DNA of 55,547 nucleotides, from contig JAPPEF010000090.1 in assembly GCA_028875335.1 (NCBI GenBank), positions 1-55,547 on the forward strand. The letters run 5' to 3'. A model generated the notes under the pieces. That model worked only from the letters and a program-made list of their open reading frames with translations. It had not been told where the DNA came from and made no database searches. The position numbers and the translations under genes are program-made. Positions 34,320 through 43,715 of the stretch are shown here, one piece after another. This DNA is from Gemmatimonadota bacterium (GTDB taxonomy: Bacteria > Latescibacterota > UBA2968 > UBA8231). Every line of letters starts with the position of its first letter. Position 1 is the stretch's first letter.

Positions 34320-34333
34320 CGACCAAAAGGTCG
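34320..34333. repeat. short palindrome sharing the CGACCA core
   Basis: CGACC AAAA GGTCG, about 95 bases from the larger palindrome at 34223-34250 and with the same half-site. Could be a second operator for the same regulator. Confidence 0.5.
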
Positions 34334-34386
34334 CTGGTAAAACGGCTCTGACGCACTGGTATTTCGGTTGGTGAGCAGCAAGCCGA

Positions 34387-34424
34387 CGAAAACAAAAAAC
34401 GCGGAGTAGCCAAGCTACTCCGCG
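34387..34424 (-). terminator. intrinsic terminator of the Nudix/HDAC-like operon
   Basis: Perfect 11-bp arms CGCGGAGTAGC (34400-34410) and GCTACTCCGCG (34414-34424) with a 3-base loop. Read on the minus strand, the stem is followed by TTTTTTGTTTTC. It lies 20 bases behind the stop codon at 34444. Confidence 0.93.
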
Positions 34425-34443
34425 CAGTGAAGGAAGTCAGTCC

Positions 34444-35388
34444 TTAAGCCGCCAGCAGGGCGCTCAGGTGAGCAGTTACCGAAGCGGCAGTCCCCTCTAA
34501 GTCGTATCCGCCCTCCAATAGGGAAACGAGACGGCCCTCGCAGTGGCGGGTGGCGAGTTGGACCACCAGTTCGGTTAGCTGGCCGTAGCCCTCTGCGCTG
34601 AGCAGGATTTGCCCGAGGGGATCGCTGCGATGGGCGTCAAAACCGGCTGACAGGAGGATGAAGTCGGGTTGGAACTGGTCTATGGCTGGAATGATAGTGT
34701 CGGTGAAGTGGCGGAGGTAGTCGGCGTCGGTGCTGCCGGCCGGGACGGGGATATTCAAGGTTTGGCCGCGCCCTGCTCCGATCCCGCGCTCGTCGGCTGC
34801 ACCCGTGCCCGGATAGAGGGGGAATTGGTGGATGCTGGCAAAAAATACCGAGCCGTCGGCCTCAAAGATGTGCTGTGTGCCATTGCCGTGATGGACGTCC
34901 CAGTCGATGATCGCCACTTTGTCGCAGCCGCATTCGGCCCGCAAGTAGTGAGCGGCGACTGCCACATTGTTGAAAAAGCAAAAGCCCATGATTTGCTCGA
35001 CTTCGGCGTGATGACCCGGAGGCCGCATGGAGCAAAAGGCATGGTCGGCGTGGCCGGCGAGTAGGGCGTCGATGGCAGTTATGGGAGCTCCGGCCGCTAG
35101 GAGGGCGGCACGGTACGTGCCTGGAGAGAATTCGCTATCACGGCTCACATAGACGGAATACTCGACCTGTGCGAGGTCCGCTACTCGGTCCAAGTGGACT
35201 GGCGAGTGGGCTCTGAGCAGGGCGCGACGCGGTGCTGGTTGTGGTTGTAGGTGCAGCACTTCGTCCCATAGCGATCGATCTTTTAAGTGTTGGACAATAG
35301 ATTCCAAGCGTGCGCGGCGCTCTGGATGCCCTGCGCCCGTGTCGTGCAACAAGACGTCGGGGTGATAGATCAAGGCCGTCCTAGCCAC
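34444..35388 (-). CDS. histone-deacetylase-family hydrolase
   Basis: 314 residues. Zinc-dependent arginase/deacetylase fold with RPPGHHAE, FCFFNNVAVAAHYL, IIDWDVHHGNGTQ (zinc Asp/His and the catalytic His pair) and SAGFDAHRSDPLG. Bacterial members deacetylate polyamines, acetoin-related compounds or lysines; class IIb-like spacing. GTG 35388 overlaps the Nudix gene by 8 bases. A strong terminator follows. Confidence 0.92.
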   Translation of the reverse strand: MARTALIYHPDVLLHDTGAGHPERRARLESIVQHLKDRSLWDEVLHLQPQPAPRRALLRAHSPVHLDRVADLAQVEYSVYVSRDSEFSPGTYRAALLAAGAPITAIDALLAGHADHAFCSMRPPGHHAEVEQIMGFCFFNNVAVAAHYLRAECGCDKVAIIDWDVHHGNGTQHIFEADGSVFFASIHQFPLYPGTGAADERGIGAGRGQTLNIPVPAGSTDADYLRHFTDTIIPAIDQFQPDFILLSAGFDAHRSDPLGQILLSAEGYGQLTELVVQLATRHCEGRLVSLLEGGYDLEGTAASVTAHLSALLAA

Positions 35389-35920
35389 AGCTTATCACTT
35401 TTCCCGCATCTATGGATGCGATGGCGCGGCGTCCGAGGATGCGGATGTCCTCGGCGATCGCCGCATCGCCCAAGGCGGCGTGGTCACACCAGCGCAATTG
35501 CGTGGATTCGCGAGGATTGACGCGGGCGTGCCCGCTTACCACGCGGCTAAAATAAATCAGGTCTATGTGCTGATGGCCCGGTTCGATGTCCTCTAGGAGG
35601 ATACACGCGGGGCGGTACAGAACGGCGACCCGTCCCCATTGCTCTTGTTGGCCCAACAACTCGACGGTCAGCCCGGTTTCTTCACGGACTTCGCGGAGGG
35701 CGGCTTCTTCGGGCAGTTCACCTAGGTCGATGTGCCCGCCCGGGGGCAGCCAAGCCTGCATTTTCTTGTGCCACAGCAAGAGGGTGGCTCCCTCGTGGAC
35801 GACAAAGGTCGTCGCTGTAAAGTCGCGGGTGATTGCCGCCAAGGTGTCCGCTCGTCGCACGTTTGATGGAGGAAAAAACAAGGCGTTTGCAGTGCGCCGG
35901 AGGTCAATATAGCCGGTCAC
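35381..35920 (-). CDS. Nudix hydrolase
   Basis: 179 residues. A complete Nudix box is present: GGHIDLGELPEEAALREV followed by REETGL. It hydrolyses a nucleoside diphosphate linked to another group; the substrate is not readable. The preceding PGGHIDLG and WLPPGG fit the family. First gene of a two-gene operon with the HDAC-like enzyme. GTG 35920 is used; a shorter start near residue 22 cannot be ruled out. Confidence 0.9.
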   Translation of the reverse strand: MTGYIDLRRTANALFFPPSNVRRADTLAAITRDFTATTFVVHEGATLLLWHKKMQAWLPPGGHIDLGELPEEAALREVREETGLTVELLGQQEQWGRVAVLYRPACILLEDIEPGHQHIDLIYFSRVVSGHARVNPRESTQLRWCDHAALGDAAIAEDIRILGRRAIASIDAGKVISCG

Positions 35921-36023
35921 TTGGTGGAACGAAAGCCCGCGACAGACGCGCGCTGCATTGACCAGCTTTTCTCGCCAATTATTTTACAAGGCTGACTTTG
36001 CATCCCTTCAGACTGAGAGAGAT

Positions 36024-37274
36024 ATGGCTACTGAGATCGTCATGCCCAAATTGGGGCTGACCATGGAAAGCGGCGCAATAAGCGCTTGGTTGGTAGAAGA
36101 AGGCCAGGAAGTGCAAAAGGGACAGGCCCTGTTGGAAATCGCCACCGACAAGGTGACGATGGAAGTCGAAGCGCAGGCCGACGGGATATTGCGCAAAATT
36201 CTGGTGCCGGTCGGCCAGGAAGTACCGGTATCGACGACAATCGGCGTCATTGCGGCCGCGGACGAAGACATCGACTCGTACGTCGCTGTTGCTCCGAGTG
36301 ACCCAGTTCCTACCGCTGCTCCGAGCGACCCGACTCCACCGGCAACTCCAACTCCTGCTGCTCCACCAACTCCGGCCTCGCCAACCCCGGCCCCACAGGC
36401 TCCGGCTCCCTCCGCTGATTCCGATGGGCGTCGGCCGCATAAGACCTCGCCCAAAGCGCGAAAAATAGCCGCTGAGCACGGCCTCGACCTGTCCGGCGTC
36501 AACGGCAGTGGTCCTGGGGGCCGGATCGTCAGCGCCGATGTGCTGGCCTTGGTTGAGCAAGCTCGGCTAGCCCCGGCTCCAACCCCAGCAGCCCCGGTCG
36601 CCGAAGGGCTGATTGAACTGAGCCGGGCCGAGCAAGTGGCCGCCGAGCGGCTGACGGCCAGCTACCAACAGATCCCACACATTCACATCAGCATGGATGT
36701 GTCGGCCGTGTGGTTGCAGCAATTCCGCACCGGGTACCAACTCGAAGGCAAAAAAATCTCCTTCAACGATTTGATCGTCAAAGCCACAGCCCGCACCCTT
36801 AGGGAATTCCCTCGCGTCAACAGCTTGGCAGAGGGCGATCACTTCCGCTATGCCTCCCAAATCAACATCGGCGTTGCCGTGGCGGCCGAGCAGGGTTTGG
36901 TGGTTCCGGTCATTCGCGACGCAGCCGAAAAGACGGTCGAGGAAATCGCCTTAGAAGGGACGCGGCTGATCGACGCAGCTCGCCGCGGCGAGCTAGGCCC
37001 CGACGACATGTTGGGCGGCACCTTCACCATCTCGAATTTGGGCATGTTCGGCGTCTCCCGCTTTACCGCGATCATCAACCCTCCCCAAGTGGCAATCCTA
37101 GCCGTCGGGGCCATAGAGAACAGGGTAGTAGCCTCTGGAGCCGACGCATTTGCCGTGCGCCCGCAGCTAACCCTGACTTTGGCTGCGGACCACCGCGTCG
37201 TCGATGGCGCGCTGGCCGCCCGGTTCCTCGCGCGGCTCAAGGAGGTATTAGAAACGCCCGGCCTGCTCGGCTAG
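36024..37274 (+). CDS. 2-oxoacid dehydrogenase E2 (dihydrolipoyl acyltransferase)
   Basis: 416 residues from ATG 36024. Lipoyl domain 1-80 with lipoylated K43 (EIATDKVTMEV), an Ala/Pro linker (about 95-140), peripheral subunit-binding domain about 145-180 (TSPKARKIAAEHGLDL, GSGPGGRI), and catalytic domain about 190-416 with DHRVVDG near the end. It transfers the acyl group from lipoamide to CoA. E1 and E3 genes are not adjacent, which is unusual. The branched-chain or acetoin type cannot be told apart from pyruvate type by eye. Confidence 0.92.
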   Translation: MATEIVMPKLGLTMESGAISAWLVEEGQEVQKGQALLEIATDKVTMEVEAQADGILRKILVPVGQEVPVSTTIGVIAAADEDIDSYVAVAPSDPVPTAAPSDPTPPATPTPAAPPTPASPTPAPQAPAPSADSDGRRPHKTSPKARKIAAEHGLDLSGVNGSGPGGRIVSADVLALVEQARLAPAPTPAAPVAEGLIELSRAEQVAAERLTASYQQIPHIHISMDVSAVWLQQFRTGYQLEGKKISFNDLIVKATARTLREFPRVNSLAEGDHFRYASQINIGVAVAAEQGLVVPVIRDAAEKTVEEIALEGTRLIDAARRGELGPDDMLGGTFTISNLGMFGVSRFTAIINPPQVAILAVGAIENRVVASGADAFAVRPQLTLTLAADHRVVDGALAARFLARLKEVLETPGLLG

Positions 37275-37393
37275 CAGGCCCTCACCTTGACCCTATCCAG
37301 GCCGCCGGTTATCTTCAAAACCGCGCCAAATTGGCACTTTTGCCCTTGCGTACTGTGGGTGGAAGAGCGCGTCCTGGCATCGGAAAACAACGC

Positions 37394-39289
37394 ATGAAAT
37401 TCGAAAAAAAGACCCAGCTTTCCATTGCATACGCCGTCCTTACGCTGCTCCTGCTCCTGAGTCTGCAAAATTATTTCGCCGGCCAAGTTGAACCCCTCCC
37501 GTACAGCCAATTTCGAGAGTGGATCAAAAGCGGACAGGTCATTGAGTGTACCTTCAGCGGCGAGTTCATCCACGGTCGCGCCAATGTCGATGGCCGAGAG
37601 ATTAGTTTCCGCACTGCGGTCATCGACGATCCCGAGATCATTGGTCTGCTCGAAGAACACCAAGTCGAGTTTACCCGCGAGCCCAGCAACAATTGGTTCA
37701 CGCAACTTTTATCGTGGATCCTGCCCGCGCTGATCTTCGTGGGGATTTGGCTATTTATCATCCGTCGCATGAGCGGGGGAGGTGGCCTGATGTCCATTGG
37801 CAAGAGCAAGGCCAAGGTGTACATGGAGAAGGGAACGGGCATTACCTTCGACGACGTGGCGGGCATTGACGAGGCCAAGGAAGAGTTGCTGGAGATCGTC
37901 GAGTTTTTGCGTACCCCCGAGCGATTTCAGGCCCTCGGCGGTCGGATTCCGCGCGGGGTCTTACTCGTGGGTTCACCGGGCACGGGTAAGACCTTATTGG
38001 CCAAGGCCGTCGCCGGCGAGGCGAGCGTACCCTTTTTCTCCCTCAGCGGCTCCGATTTTGTCGAGATGTTCGTCGGGGTAGGAGCCGCGCGCGTGCGCGA
38101 TCTTTTTGAACAGGCCAAAAAACACGCCCCGGCCATTATCTTTATCGATGAGCTCGACGCCTTGGGCAAGGCTCGGGGGGCTGGCTCTTTTGGCGGACAC
38201 GACGAGCGCGAGCAGACGCTCAACCAGCTCCTCACCGAACTCGACGGTTTCGACACCAACGCTGGCGTGATCCTCATGGCGGCGACCAACCGGCCGGAAA
38301 TCCTCGACCCGGCCTTGCTGCGCCCCGGCCGCTTCGACCGCACCGTGGCCGTGGACCGGCCCGATGTCAAGGGGCGCGCCGCCATCCTCCAGATTCACGC
38401 CAAGGAAGTCAAGCTGGGCCCAGATGTAGATTTGCACAAACTGGCCGTGCGTACTCCGGGTTTTGCCGGAGCGGACTTGGCCAATGTCGTCAATGAAGCG
38501 GCTCTCTTGGCAGCGCGGAGAGATAAAGATTCCATCACCATGTCCGAGCTGGAAGAGGCAATCGAGCGCTCGGTGGCTGGGCTGGAGCGCAAAAGCCGGG
38601 TGCTCAACGAGAAGGAGCGCCGGATCGTCGCGTACCACGAGGCTGGTCACGCCATCGTCGGCGAGATTTTGCCCGAGGCCAATCCCGTGCAGAAGATCTC
38701 CATCGTATCGCGGGGTATCGCCGCTTTGGGCTATACGCTGAATATGCCGCTGGAAGATCGCTATCTAATGACCAAGGAGGAGTTGCAAGATTCCTTAGCC
38801 GCGATCTTGGGCGGTCGGGCGGCCGAGGAAATCGTCTTTGGCGAAATATCCACCGGCGCGGCCAATGACCTGCAGCAGGCCACGCAAATGGCCGAGCGGA
38901 TGGTCAAAGAGTTCGGCATGAGCCAGCGGATTGGCTTGGTCGCCCATCGAACGGACCGCTCGCAACAGTTGCTGGGCATGACCCCGGCCGACCGCGCGTA
39001 CAGCGACGAGACGGCCAAGCTCATCGACGAGGAAATCAAGGGCATCATCGGAGCAGGGTACGTGCGGGCCAAGTCCCTGCTCACCCAGCATCGGCAGGCG
39101 ATGGAGGATGTCGTCGAGATACTCTTTGAGAACGAGGTGATGGACGGTGACCAACTGCGCAACTTGCTCGCAGAGCATGGAATAGAACTACCACCTAGGC
39201 CCAAGCAAGAAGCACCGTCCGACAGCCCCACCGCTGAGCCGCAGGCCAATGGCAATGCTCCGCAGTCGGAAGAGCGCGAGGCTCCCTAG
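37394..39289 (+). CDS. ftsH: ATP-dependent zinc metalloprotease FtsH
   Basis: 631 residues. Two membrane segments (about 8-25 and 105-122) around a periplasmic domain, AAA+ domain with GSPGTGKT (K199), [11 protein letters not shown] and the second region of homology ([18 protein letters not shown]), then the protease HEAGH at 415-419. Degrades unfolded and regulatory membrane and soluble proteins. ATG 37394 is preferred to the frame start at 37331. Its stop shares the bases CTAG with the stop of the convergent ridA-like gene. Confidence 0.96.
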   Translation: MKFEKKTQLSIAYAVLTLLLLLSLQNYFAGQVEPLPYSQFREWIKSGQVIECTFSGEFIHGRANVDGREISFRTAVIDDPEIIGLLEEHQVEFTREPSNNWFTQLLSWILPALIFVGIWLFIIRRMSGGGGLMSIGKSKAKVYMEKGTGITFDDVAGIDEAKEELLEIVEFLRTPERFQALGGRIPRGVLLVGSPGTGKTLLAKAVAGEASVPFFSLSGSDFVEMFVGVGAARVRDLFEQAKKHAPAIIFIDELDALGKARGAGSFGGHDEREQTLNQLLTELDGFDTNAGVILMAATNRPEILDPALLRPGRFDRTVAVDRPDVKGRAAILQIHAKEVKLGPDVDLHKLAVRTPGFAGADLANVVNEAALLAARRDKDSITMSELEEAIERSVAGLERKSRVLNEKERRIVAYHEAGHAIVGEILPEANPVQKISIVSRGIAALGYTLNMPLEDRYLMTKEELQDSLAAILGGRAAEEIVFGEISTGAANDLQQATQMAERMVKEFGMSQRIGLVAHRTDRSQQLLGMTPADRAYSDETAKLIDEEIKGIIGAGYVRAKSLLTQHRQAMEDVVEILFENEVMDGDQLRNLLAEHGIELPPRPKQEAPSDSPTAEPQANGNAPQSEEREAP

Positions 39290-39741
39290 CCCACGGCGGC
39301 GATGACTTCCAACTCGACGGCTGCTCCCAGCGGCAAGCTGGCGACGCCGACGGCCAAACGCGCATGTATTCCCTTATCTCCGAGGACTGAGGCTAGCAGA
39401 TCAGAAGCGCCATTGATCACGTTGGCGTGGGCCGAGAAATCGGGTGCCGAGGCAACGTATCCTCCCAAGCGGACAATGGAGACGGCGTCGAGATCGCCGG
39501 TTTCGGCTTTGAGAACGCTCAGGGCGTTGAGGGCGCATAACTTGGCAGCCTCATATCCTGCTTCGACATCCAAGTCCTCGCCTACGATTCCCTCGTATTG
39601 GGTCTGGCCGGCTAGTAGGGGTAGCTGACCTGAGACGAAGATCAAGGGGCCGCTTTGCACGGCGCGGGTATAGGAGCCGGCCGGTTGAGGTGGAGGGGGA
39701 AGTTGCAGGTTGAGGTCTCTTAGTTTTTCCTCCACAGACAT
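39286..39741 (-). CDS. RidA/YjgF-family protein
   Basis: 151 residues from ATG 39741. RidA-like (VQSGPLIFVSGQLPLL, AAKLCALNALSVLKA, ARLAVGVASLPLGAAVELEV). RidA hydrolyses reactive enamine and imine intermediates; this is the longer YjgF/YER057c-type form with the Arg of ARLAVG in place. Its stop codon TAG and that of ftsH overlap in the palindrome CTAG at 39286-39289. Confidence 0.92.
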   Translation of the reverse strand: MSVEEKLRDLNLQLPPPPQPAGSYTRAVQSGPLIFVSGQLPLLAGQTQYEGIVGEDLDVEAGYEAAKLCALNALSVLKAETGDLDAVSIVRLGGYVASAPDFSAHANVINGASDLLASVLGDKGIHARLAVGVASLPLGAAVELEVIAAVG

Positions 39742-39814
39742 GTTGAATCTCCTATGGCTTAGGGCTGGTTGGCGCGAGTAATATAGGACGCCCAATGACT
39801 CCAGCAAGAGAGCG

Positions 39815-41041
39815 ATGAAGAGCGTAAGATTCGCCAAAGGGAGCGTCCTCGAACCTTTGGCCAACAGGGATTTCGTGCGCCTGTGGTTGGCCAATGGCCT
39901 TTGGTGGCAAGCCATGTGGATGGAGATGCTGGCGTTGGGGTGGCTGGCGCTGGAGTTGACTAATTCTCCGTGGTGGGTGCAGGTCATTGGCTTTTACCGC
40001 GCCATCCCCCTGCTGATTATGGGTTTGTTCGGCTCGGTGATTACCGATCGCTTTAAGCGGCGCTACATCGTTTGGACCCTGCAGTTGGTCAATGTGCTGG
40101 GGACGGGGCTGTTGGCGCTCTTGCTCTTTTGGGGGCGGCTCGAGTTATGGCATTTGTCGGTGGTGTCGCTGGCCTTGGGGGCCTCTTGGGCGCTGGATTG
40201 GCCGACGCGGCGCAGCATGGTGCCCGATCTAGTTGGCAAGGCCCGCACGGTCGATGCCATGGTGCTGGAGAACGTCATTCAGGGGTTTACGCGCATTGCT
40301 GGCCCCTTGGCGGCTGGCTATGTCACCGCGGCCTATGGCAGCTTGGGTGCTCTGTTGGTCTTAGTCGGGCTAGGTACCTTGGCGCTGGTTTTGTTGTCGG
40401 GCCTCAAGACAGACTCCAAAGCGCCTAGTGCAGGCAGGTGGGCGGCGGGGTGGGCCGGGCGGCAGGGGTGGGCCAGTATGCGGGCATCTGCGCCGATATT
40501 CGGCGTTTTTCTCATCACGATCTTTATGAACGTCTGGGCTTTTCCCTACATGAACCTGTTGCCGGTTTTCGCACGCGACGTATTCGGCCGCGGCCCGGAA
40601 GCTATGGGGTGGTTGGGTGCGGCTAGTGGAGGCGGGGCGATTGTGGGCTTGGCTGCGGTCCAGCTAAGCCGCCGGAAGCTGAGCAACGAATGGCTCTTTG
40701 TCGCCGGCTCGTTGCTTTCGTGCATGGGAATCGCTGCCTTTGCCTTGAGCGGGACTTTTGGCCTCGCCTTGCTGATGCTGTTTTGCTCTGGGTTGGGGCA
40801 GGCGGGCTTCAGCATTATGCAGAGCAGCATCATCTTGGTCGAATCCTCGGACGAGATGCGGAGCCGAGCGATGAGCACCTTGGTCGTGGCCATTGGCGTC
40901 GGTCCTTTTGGCCGCTTGCAGAGTGGAGCGTTGGCCGAGGCTTGGGGAGCGCAAGGTGCGGCGGGCGTCATGGCATTGCTGGCGGGGATAGGGACTGTGG
41001 GAACGGCGGTCTTGGTGCGAGGGTTTCTAGGTAAAAGATGA
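39815..41041 (+). CDS. MFS transporter, MFS_3/EntS-like
   Basis: 408 residues with about 12 membrane segments. Starts ANRDFVRLWLANGLWWQA, has the cytoplasmic-loop motif GSVITDRFKRRY between segments 2 and 3 and DWPTRRSMVPDLVG typical of the enterobactin-exporter branch of MFS. It likely exports a small molecule; the substrate is unknown. The start ATG 39815 is divergent from the RidA-like gene, 73 bases away. Confidence 0.87.
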   Translation: MKSVRFAKGSVLEPLANRDFVRLWLANGLWWQAMWMEMLALGWLALELTNSPWWVQVIGFYRAIPLLIMGLFGSVITDRFKRRYIVWTLQLVNVLGTGLLALLLFWGRLELWHLSVVSLALGASWALDWPTRRSMVPDLVGKARTVDAMVLENVIQGFTRIAGPLAAGYVTAAYGSLGALLVLVGLGTLALVLLSGLKTDSKAPSAGRWAAGWAGRQGWASMRASAPIFGVFLITIFMNVWAFPYMNLLPVFARDVFGRGPEAMGWLGAASGGGAIVGLAAVQLSRRKLSNEWLFVAGSLLSCMGIAAFALSGTFGLALLMLFCSGLGQAGFSIMQSSIILVESSDEMRSRAMSTLVVAIGVGPFGRLQSGALAEAWGAQGAAGVMALLAGIGTVGTAVLVRGFLGKR

Positions 41042-41126
41042 GTGGACGGATTCCCAATTGCACGGTTCGTCTAGCGTATCTACCTTGCAGGTGCGTTGAT
41101 CCGACCTAATTAAAGGAGCAGATTCC

Positions 41127-42422
41127 ATGTCCCAGTCTTTGTTCAGCGACGCCAGCCAACGGCTGGACGAAGCGCTCGCGTACGCGTCCATTTCCGATGA
41201 CGCCATCGAGCGGCTCAAGTTGCCCAAGTCGAGTTTAAAAATCTCCATCCCAGTGCGTATGGACAGCGGTGAGTTGCGCATTTTTCCCGGTTACCGGGTG
41301 CGCTACGACGACACCCGCGGTCCCACCAAAGGCGGCATTCGCTACCACCAAGACGTGTCCATTGACGAAGTCCAATCCCTAGCCTTTTGGATGACCTTCA
41401 AGTGCGCGGTGGCCAATTTGCCCTTTGGCGGCGGCAAAGGCGGTATCACGGTCAATCCCAAGGAACTGTCTCCTTTTGAACTGGAACGACTCAGCCGGGG
41501 CTATATAGACGCCGTGGCCGACTTCATCGGCCCGGACATCGACATTCCGGCACCGGATGTCTATACCAATCAGATGATTATGGGCTGGATGGTGGATGAA
41601 TACAGCATTATCAAGCGCCAGATCACGCCCGCAGTCATCACCGGCAAGCCCTTGACTATGGGGGGCAGTCTGGGGCGCGATACGGCGACCGCGATGGGGG
41701 CCTTTTTCACCATTGAGGCGACTTGGCCCCAGTTCGGCTTAAATGGCTCGTCGGCCGACACGACTGTGGCCGTGCAGGGCTTTGGCAATGCCGGGGCCAT
41801 CATCGCCGAATTGCTCTTCAATGCTGGTTACAAGGTCGTGGCTGTAAGCGACTCTAAGGGGGGGATTTACCGGCGCGAAGGACTCGACATCCCCAGCGTG
41901 CGCCAGTTCAAGGATTCGACCCGCACCCTCAAGGCGGTGTACTGCGAGGGCAGTGTATGCAATGGCGTCGAGCACGACACCATCACCAACGAGGAATTGC
42001 TCGCGCTCGACGTCGATATCCTAGCTCCAGCGGCCTTGGAAAACCAGATCACGGAGGCCAATGCCCGCGACATTAAGGCCAAGGCGGTGTACGAACTGGC
42101 CAACGGCCCCACCACGCCGGGAGCCGACGAGATCCTGCGCGAACGGGATGTGATAGTATTTCCCGACATCTTGGTCAATGCCGGCGGCGTGACGGTGAGC
42201 TATTTCGAGTGGGTGCAGAACCGCCAGGGCCTATACTGGACCTTAGAACAGGTCAACCAGCGGCTCAAGCAGATGATGGTCGAGGAGACCGAGCGCATTT
42301 GGACTATAGCTCAAGAGCAGGGCATAGCGCCGCGCACCGCGGCGTACGTTCACGCTTTAAACCGGATTGGCGACGCAGTTCAAGCCAAGGGCACCAAGGA
42401 TTACTTCACTGATGGGCAGTGA
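41127..42422 (+). CDS. gdhA: Glu/Leu/Phe/Val dehydrogenase, probably glutamate dehydrogenase
   Basis: 431 residues. Interconverts glutamate and 2-oxoglutarate with ammonia. The catalytic LPFGGGKGGITV (K104) and the Rossmann nucleotide site GFGNAGAIIAELLF are intact, and length is typical. AAGGAG lies 8 bases before ATG 41127. The C-terminal codons (YFTDGQ stop) and the following bases recur at 45351-45387, on the far side of the next three genes. The downstream GRDP-like gene starts inside its last codons. Confidence 0.94.
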   Translation: MSQSLFSDASQRLDEALAYASISDDAIERLKLPKSSLKISIPVRMDSGELRIFPGYRVRYDDTRGPTKGGIRYHQDVSIDEVQSLAFWMTFKCAVANLPFGGGKGGITVNPKELSPFELERLSRGYIDAVADFIGPDIDIPAPDVYTNQMIMGWMVDEYSIIKRQITPAVITGKPLTMGGSLGRDTATAMGAFFTIEATWPQFGLNGSSADTTVAVQGFGNAGAIIAELLFNAGYKVVAVSDSKGGIYRREGLDIPSVRQFKDSTRTLKAVYCEGSVCNGVEHDTITNEELLALDVDILAPAALENQITEANARDIKAKAVYELANGPTTPGADEILRERDVIVFPDILVNAGGVTVSYFEWVQNRQGLYWTLEQVNQRLKQMMVEETERIWTIAQEQGIAPRTAAYVHALNRIGDAVQAKGTKDYFTDGQ

Positions 42423-42437
42423 CAAGAATGGCGGGCT
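42401..42437. repeat. direct repeat copy 1 (gdhA 3' end)
   Basis: 32 of 37 bases match 45351-45387: TTACTTCAC, GATGGG, AGTGACAA and GCGGGCT are shared. Copy 1 encodes the last codons of gdhA and the first of the GRDP-like gene. The distance between copies is 2950 bases. Confidence 0.75.
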
Positions 42438-42858
42438 GGTTCCCGCCCCCGACGCCCTAGATCACGCAGCTCTAGCTTTGGAACTCTTGCAAAAACAACC
42501 CGTTCTGAGGGACAAAATCTCCTCTGGGACCCACGTGCAAGGCCGGGAAGTCCCCCGTCTGCTGACCGAAGTTCTGCGTTTCCTCCACTTGGTCGCCGCT
42601 GGCGACCAGGTTCTGACCCCGTCCCATCCCGTCGATCTAGCTTGGCACGAATTTATCCTCTGCACGCGCACCTATGGTGCCTTCTGTCGCCGGTATTTTG
42701 GCCGCATGATCCACCACCAACCCGGGGGCATGGAGGACGAAAACAACAGTCAATTCGACCAAACTTTGGCTCTGTATCAGCGCTACTTTGGCCCGCCTCC
42801 TGCGGCCTATTGGCTGCCCGGAGCCGACTGCGGGGCCTGCCGCAGCGCCAATCCCTAG
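42412..42858 (+). CDS. GRDP-like (DUF1399) protein
   Basis: 148 residues from ATG 42412, overlapping gdhA by 11 bases. The core DLAWHEFILCTRTYGAFCRR followed by YFGRMIHHQPG is the hallmark of the glycine-rich-domain-containing-protein-like family, which is best known from plants and also found in bacteria. The His residues of WHEF and IHH may bind metal. The C terminus has DCGAC. No biochemical function is established. A start at 42367 in the same frame would lie deeper in gdhA and is unlikely. Confidence 0.75.
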   Translation: MGSDKNGGLVPAPDALDHAALALELLQKQPVLRDKISSGTHVQGREVPRLLTEVLRFLHLVAAGDQVLTPSHPVDLAWHEFILCTRTYGAFCRRYFGRMIHHQPGGMEDENNSQFDQTLALYQRYFGPPPAAYWLPGADCGACRSANP

Positions 42859-42881
42859 CCCGCCCACCGAGGAGGATTCCC

Positions 42882-43715
42882 ATGTACTTTAACGGCCAAC
42901 TCGCCATTGACCCCTCCCAGGAGACTCTGGTCGAAAAGGTCAGACCCACCAAGGCCTTCGGTCGCATGCTCTACTACCTGACTGCGGGTGGTCTGTCCGA
43001 CCGAGAAGAACAAGAGACCTTCACCGCGGTGGCCATCTTGCAAGAGCTCAACATGGCCCTGCGTTCTATGGGAGTGACCAATATCGTCCGCCTGACTAAG
43101 GACCAGTACGACTTCTACTTTGACGAGCAGGGCCTGGAGGACGATCTCAAGGACGCCATGGAACAGTTTCACATGGAGACCGACTACTACGAATCGGAAT
43201 TGTTCGAGGCCCTCTATCTGGTCGTCGAGCACGCCGACCAGGAAATGACCTACCTCATTGAAATTGAAATCGACCGGCTCCACCCTCCGGACGTGTACCC
43301 CATTACCATCACCGTCAACGGCACGGCCAACGACTTTGCTCAACAGCCCGGGGAAAGCACTGACAGTTTGCGCCAGCGCATGGAGCCCGTCTTTCGAGCT
43401 CAGGACGCGTACGAACAATTCCAGCGCCAGAAAGAAGCCCATTTCAGCCACTTTATCAGTCGCCTCAACCAGGCCGTGGCCACTTATATTAAATGCGACG
43501 ATGTGCGCCAGACCCTCGACACCCGCGTCATTCGTCCCCAAGAGCCAGTGGACCGGCCCGAGCAATTGCAGGAGCGGCACACCGGGGCTGATACACCTCC
43601 CCTCTTCCACGGCTATCACGGCTTTGACGCGTTCTTCCTCTACGCCTGGATGTGGTCGTCCATGTCATTCCACCACAATATCCACTACCACGACGTATCC
43701 GTGGTAGATGAATAG
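42882..43715 (+). CDS. unknown protein ending at an in-frame amber codon
   Basis: 277 residues from ATG 42882 (GGAGGA 7 bases before). Not recognised: an acidic, mostly helical N-terminal half (DEQGLEDDLKDAMEQF), a C-terminal part rich in His, Trp, Phe and Tyr (FFLYAWMWSSMSFHHNIHYH). The TAG at 43713-43715 is followed by 97 further codons in the same frame (43716-44009) that look coding. Lies 23 bases behind the GRDP-like gene; the two are likely one unit. See the separate entry for the tail. Confidence 0.75.
   Translation: MYFNGQLAIDPSQETLVEKVRPTKAFGRMLYYLTAGGLSDREEQETFTAVAILQELNMALRSMGVTNIVRLTKDQYDFYFDEQGLEDDLKDAMEQFHMETDYYESELFEALYLVVEHADQEMTYLIEIEIDRLHPPDVYPITITVNGTANDFAQQPGESTDSLRQRMEPVFRAQDAYEQFQRQKEAHFSHFISRLNQAVATYIKCDDVRQTLDTRVIRPQEPVDRPEQLQERHTGADTPPLFHGYHGFDAFFLYAWMWSSMSFHHNIHYHDVSVVDE

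Larger units (their letters stand above)
33934..34386. promoter_or_regulatory. intergenic region upstream of the HlyD-VTC-DUF4956-CotH operon
   Basis: About 450 bases, AT-richer than the genes. It holds the two related palindromes at 34223-34250 and 34320-34333. No convincing gene is present; the small frame 33949-34218 has no ribosome site and no recognisable protein. As the upstream flank of the minus-strand operon, it should contain that operon's promoter, which was not located with confidence. Confidence 0.5.

Noticed and set aside
43713..43715. Pyrrolysine at the amber codon
   Set aside because: No pyl genes or suppressor tRNA are in the window, and several other genes here (ftsH, higher-confidence frames such as the sulfatase) end normally at TAG, so general reassignment is unlikely.
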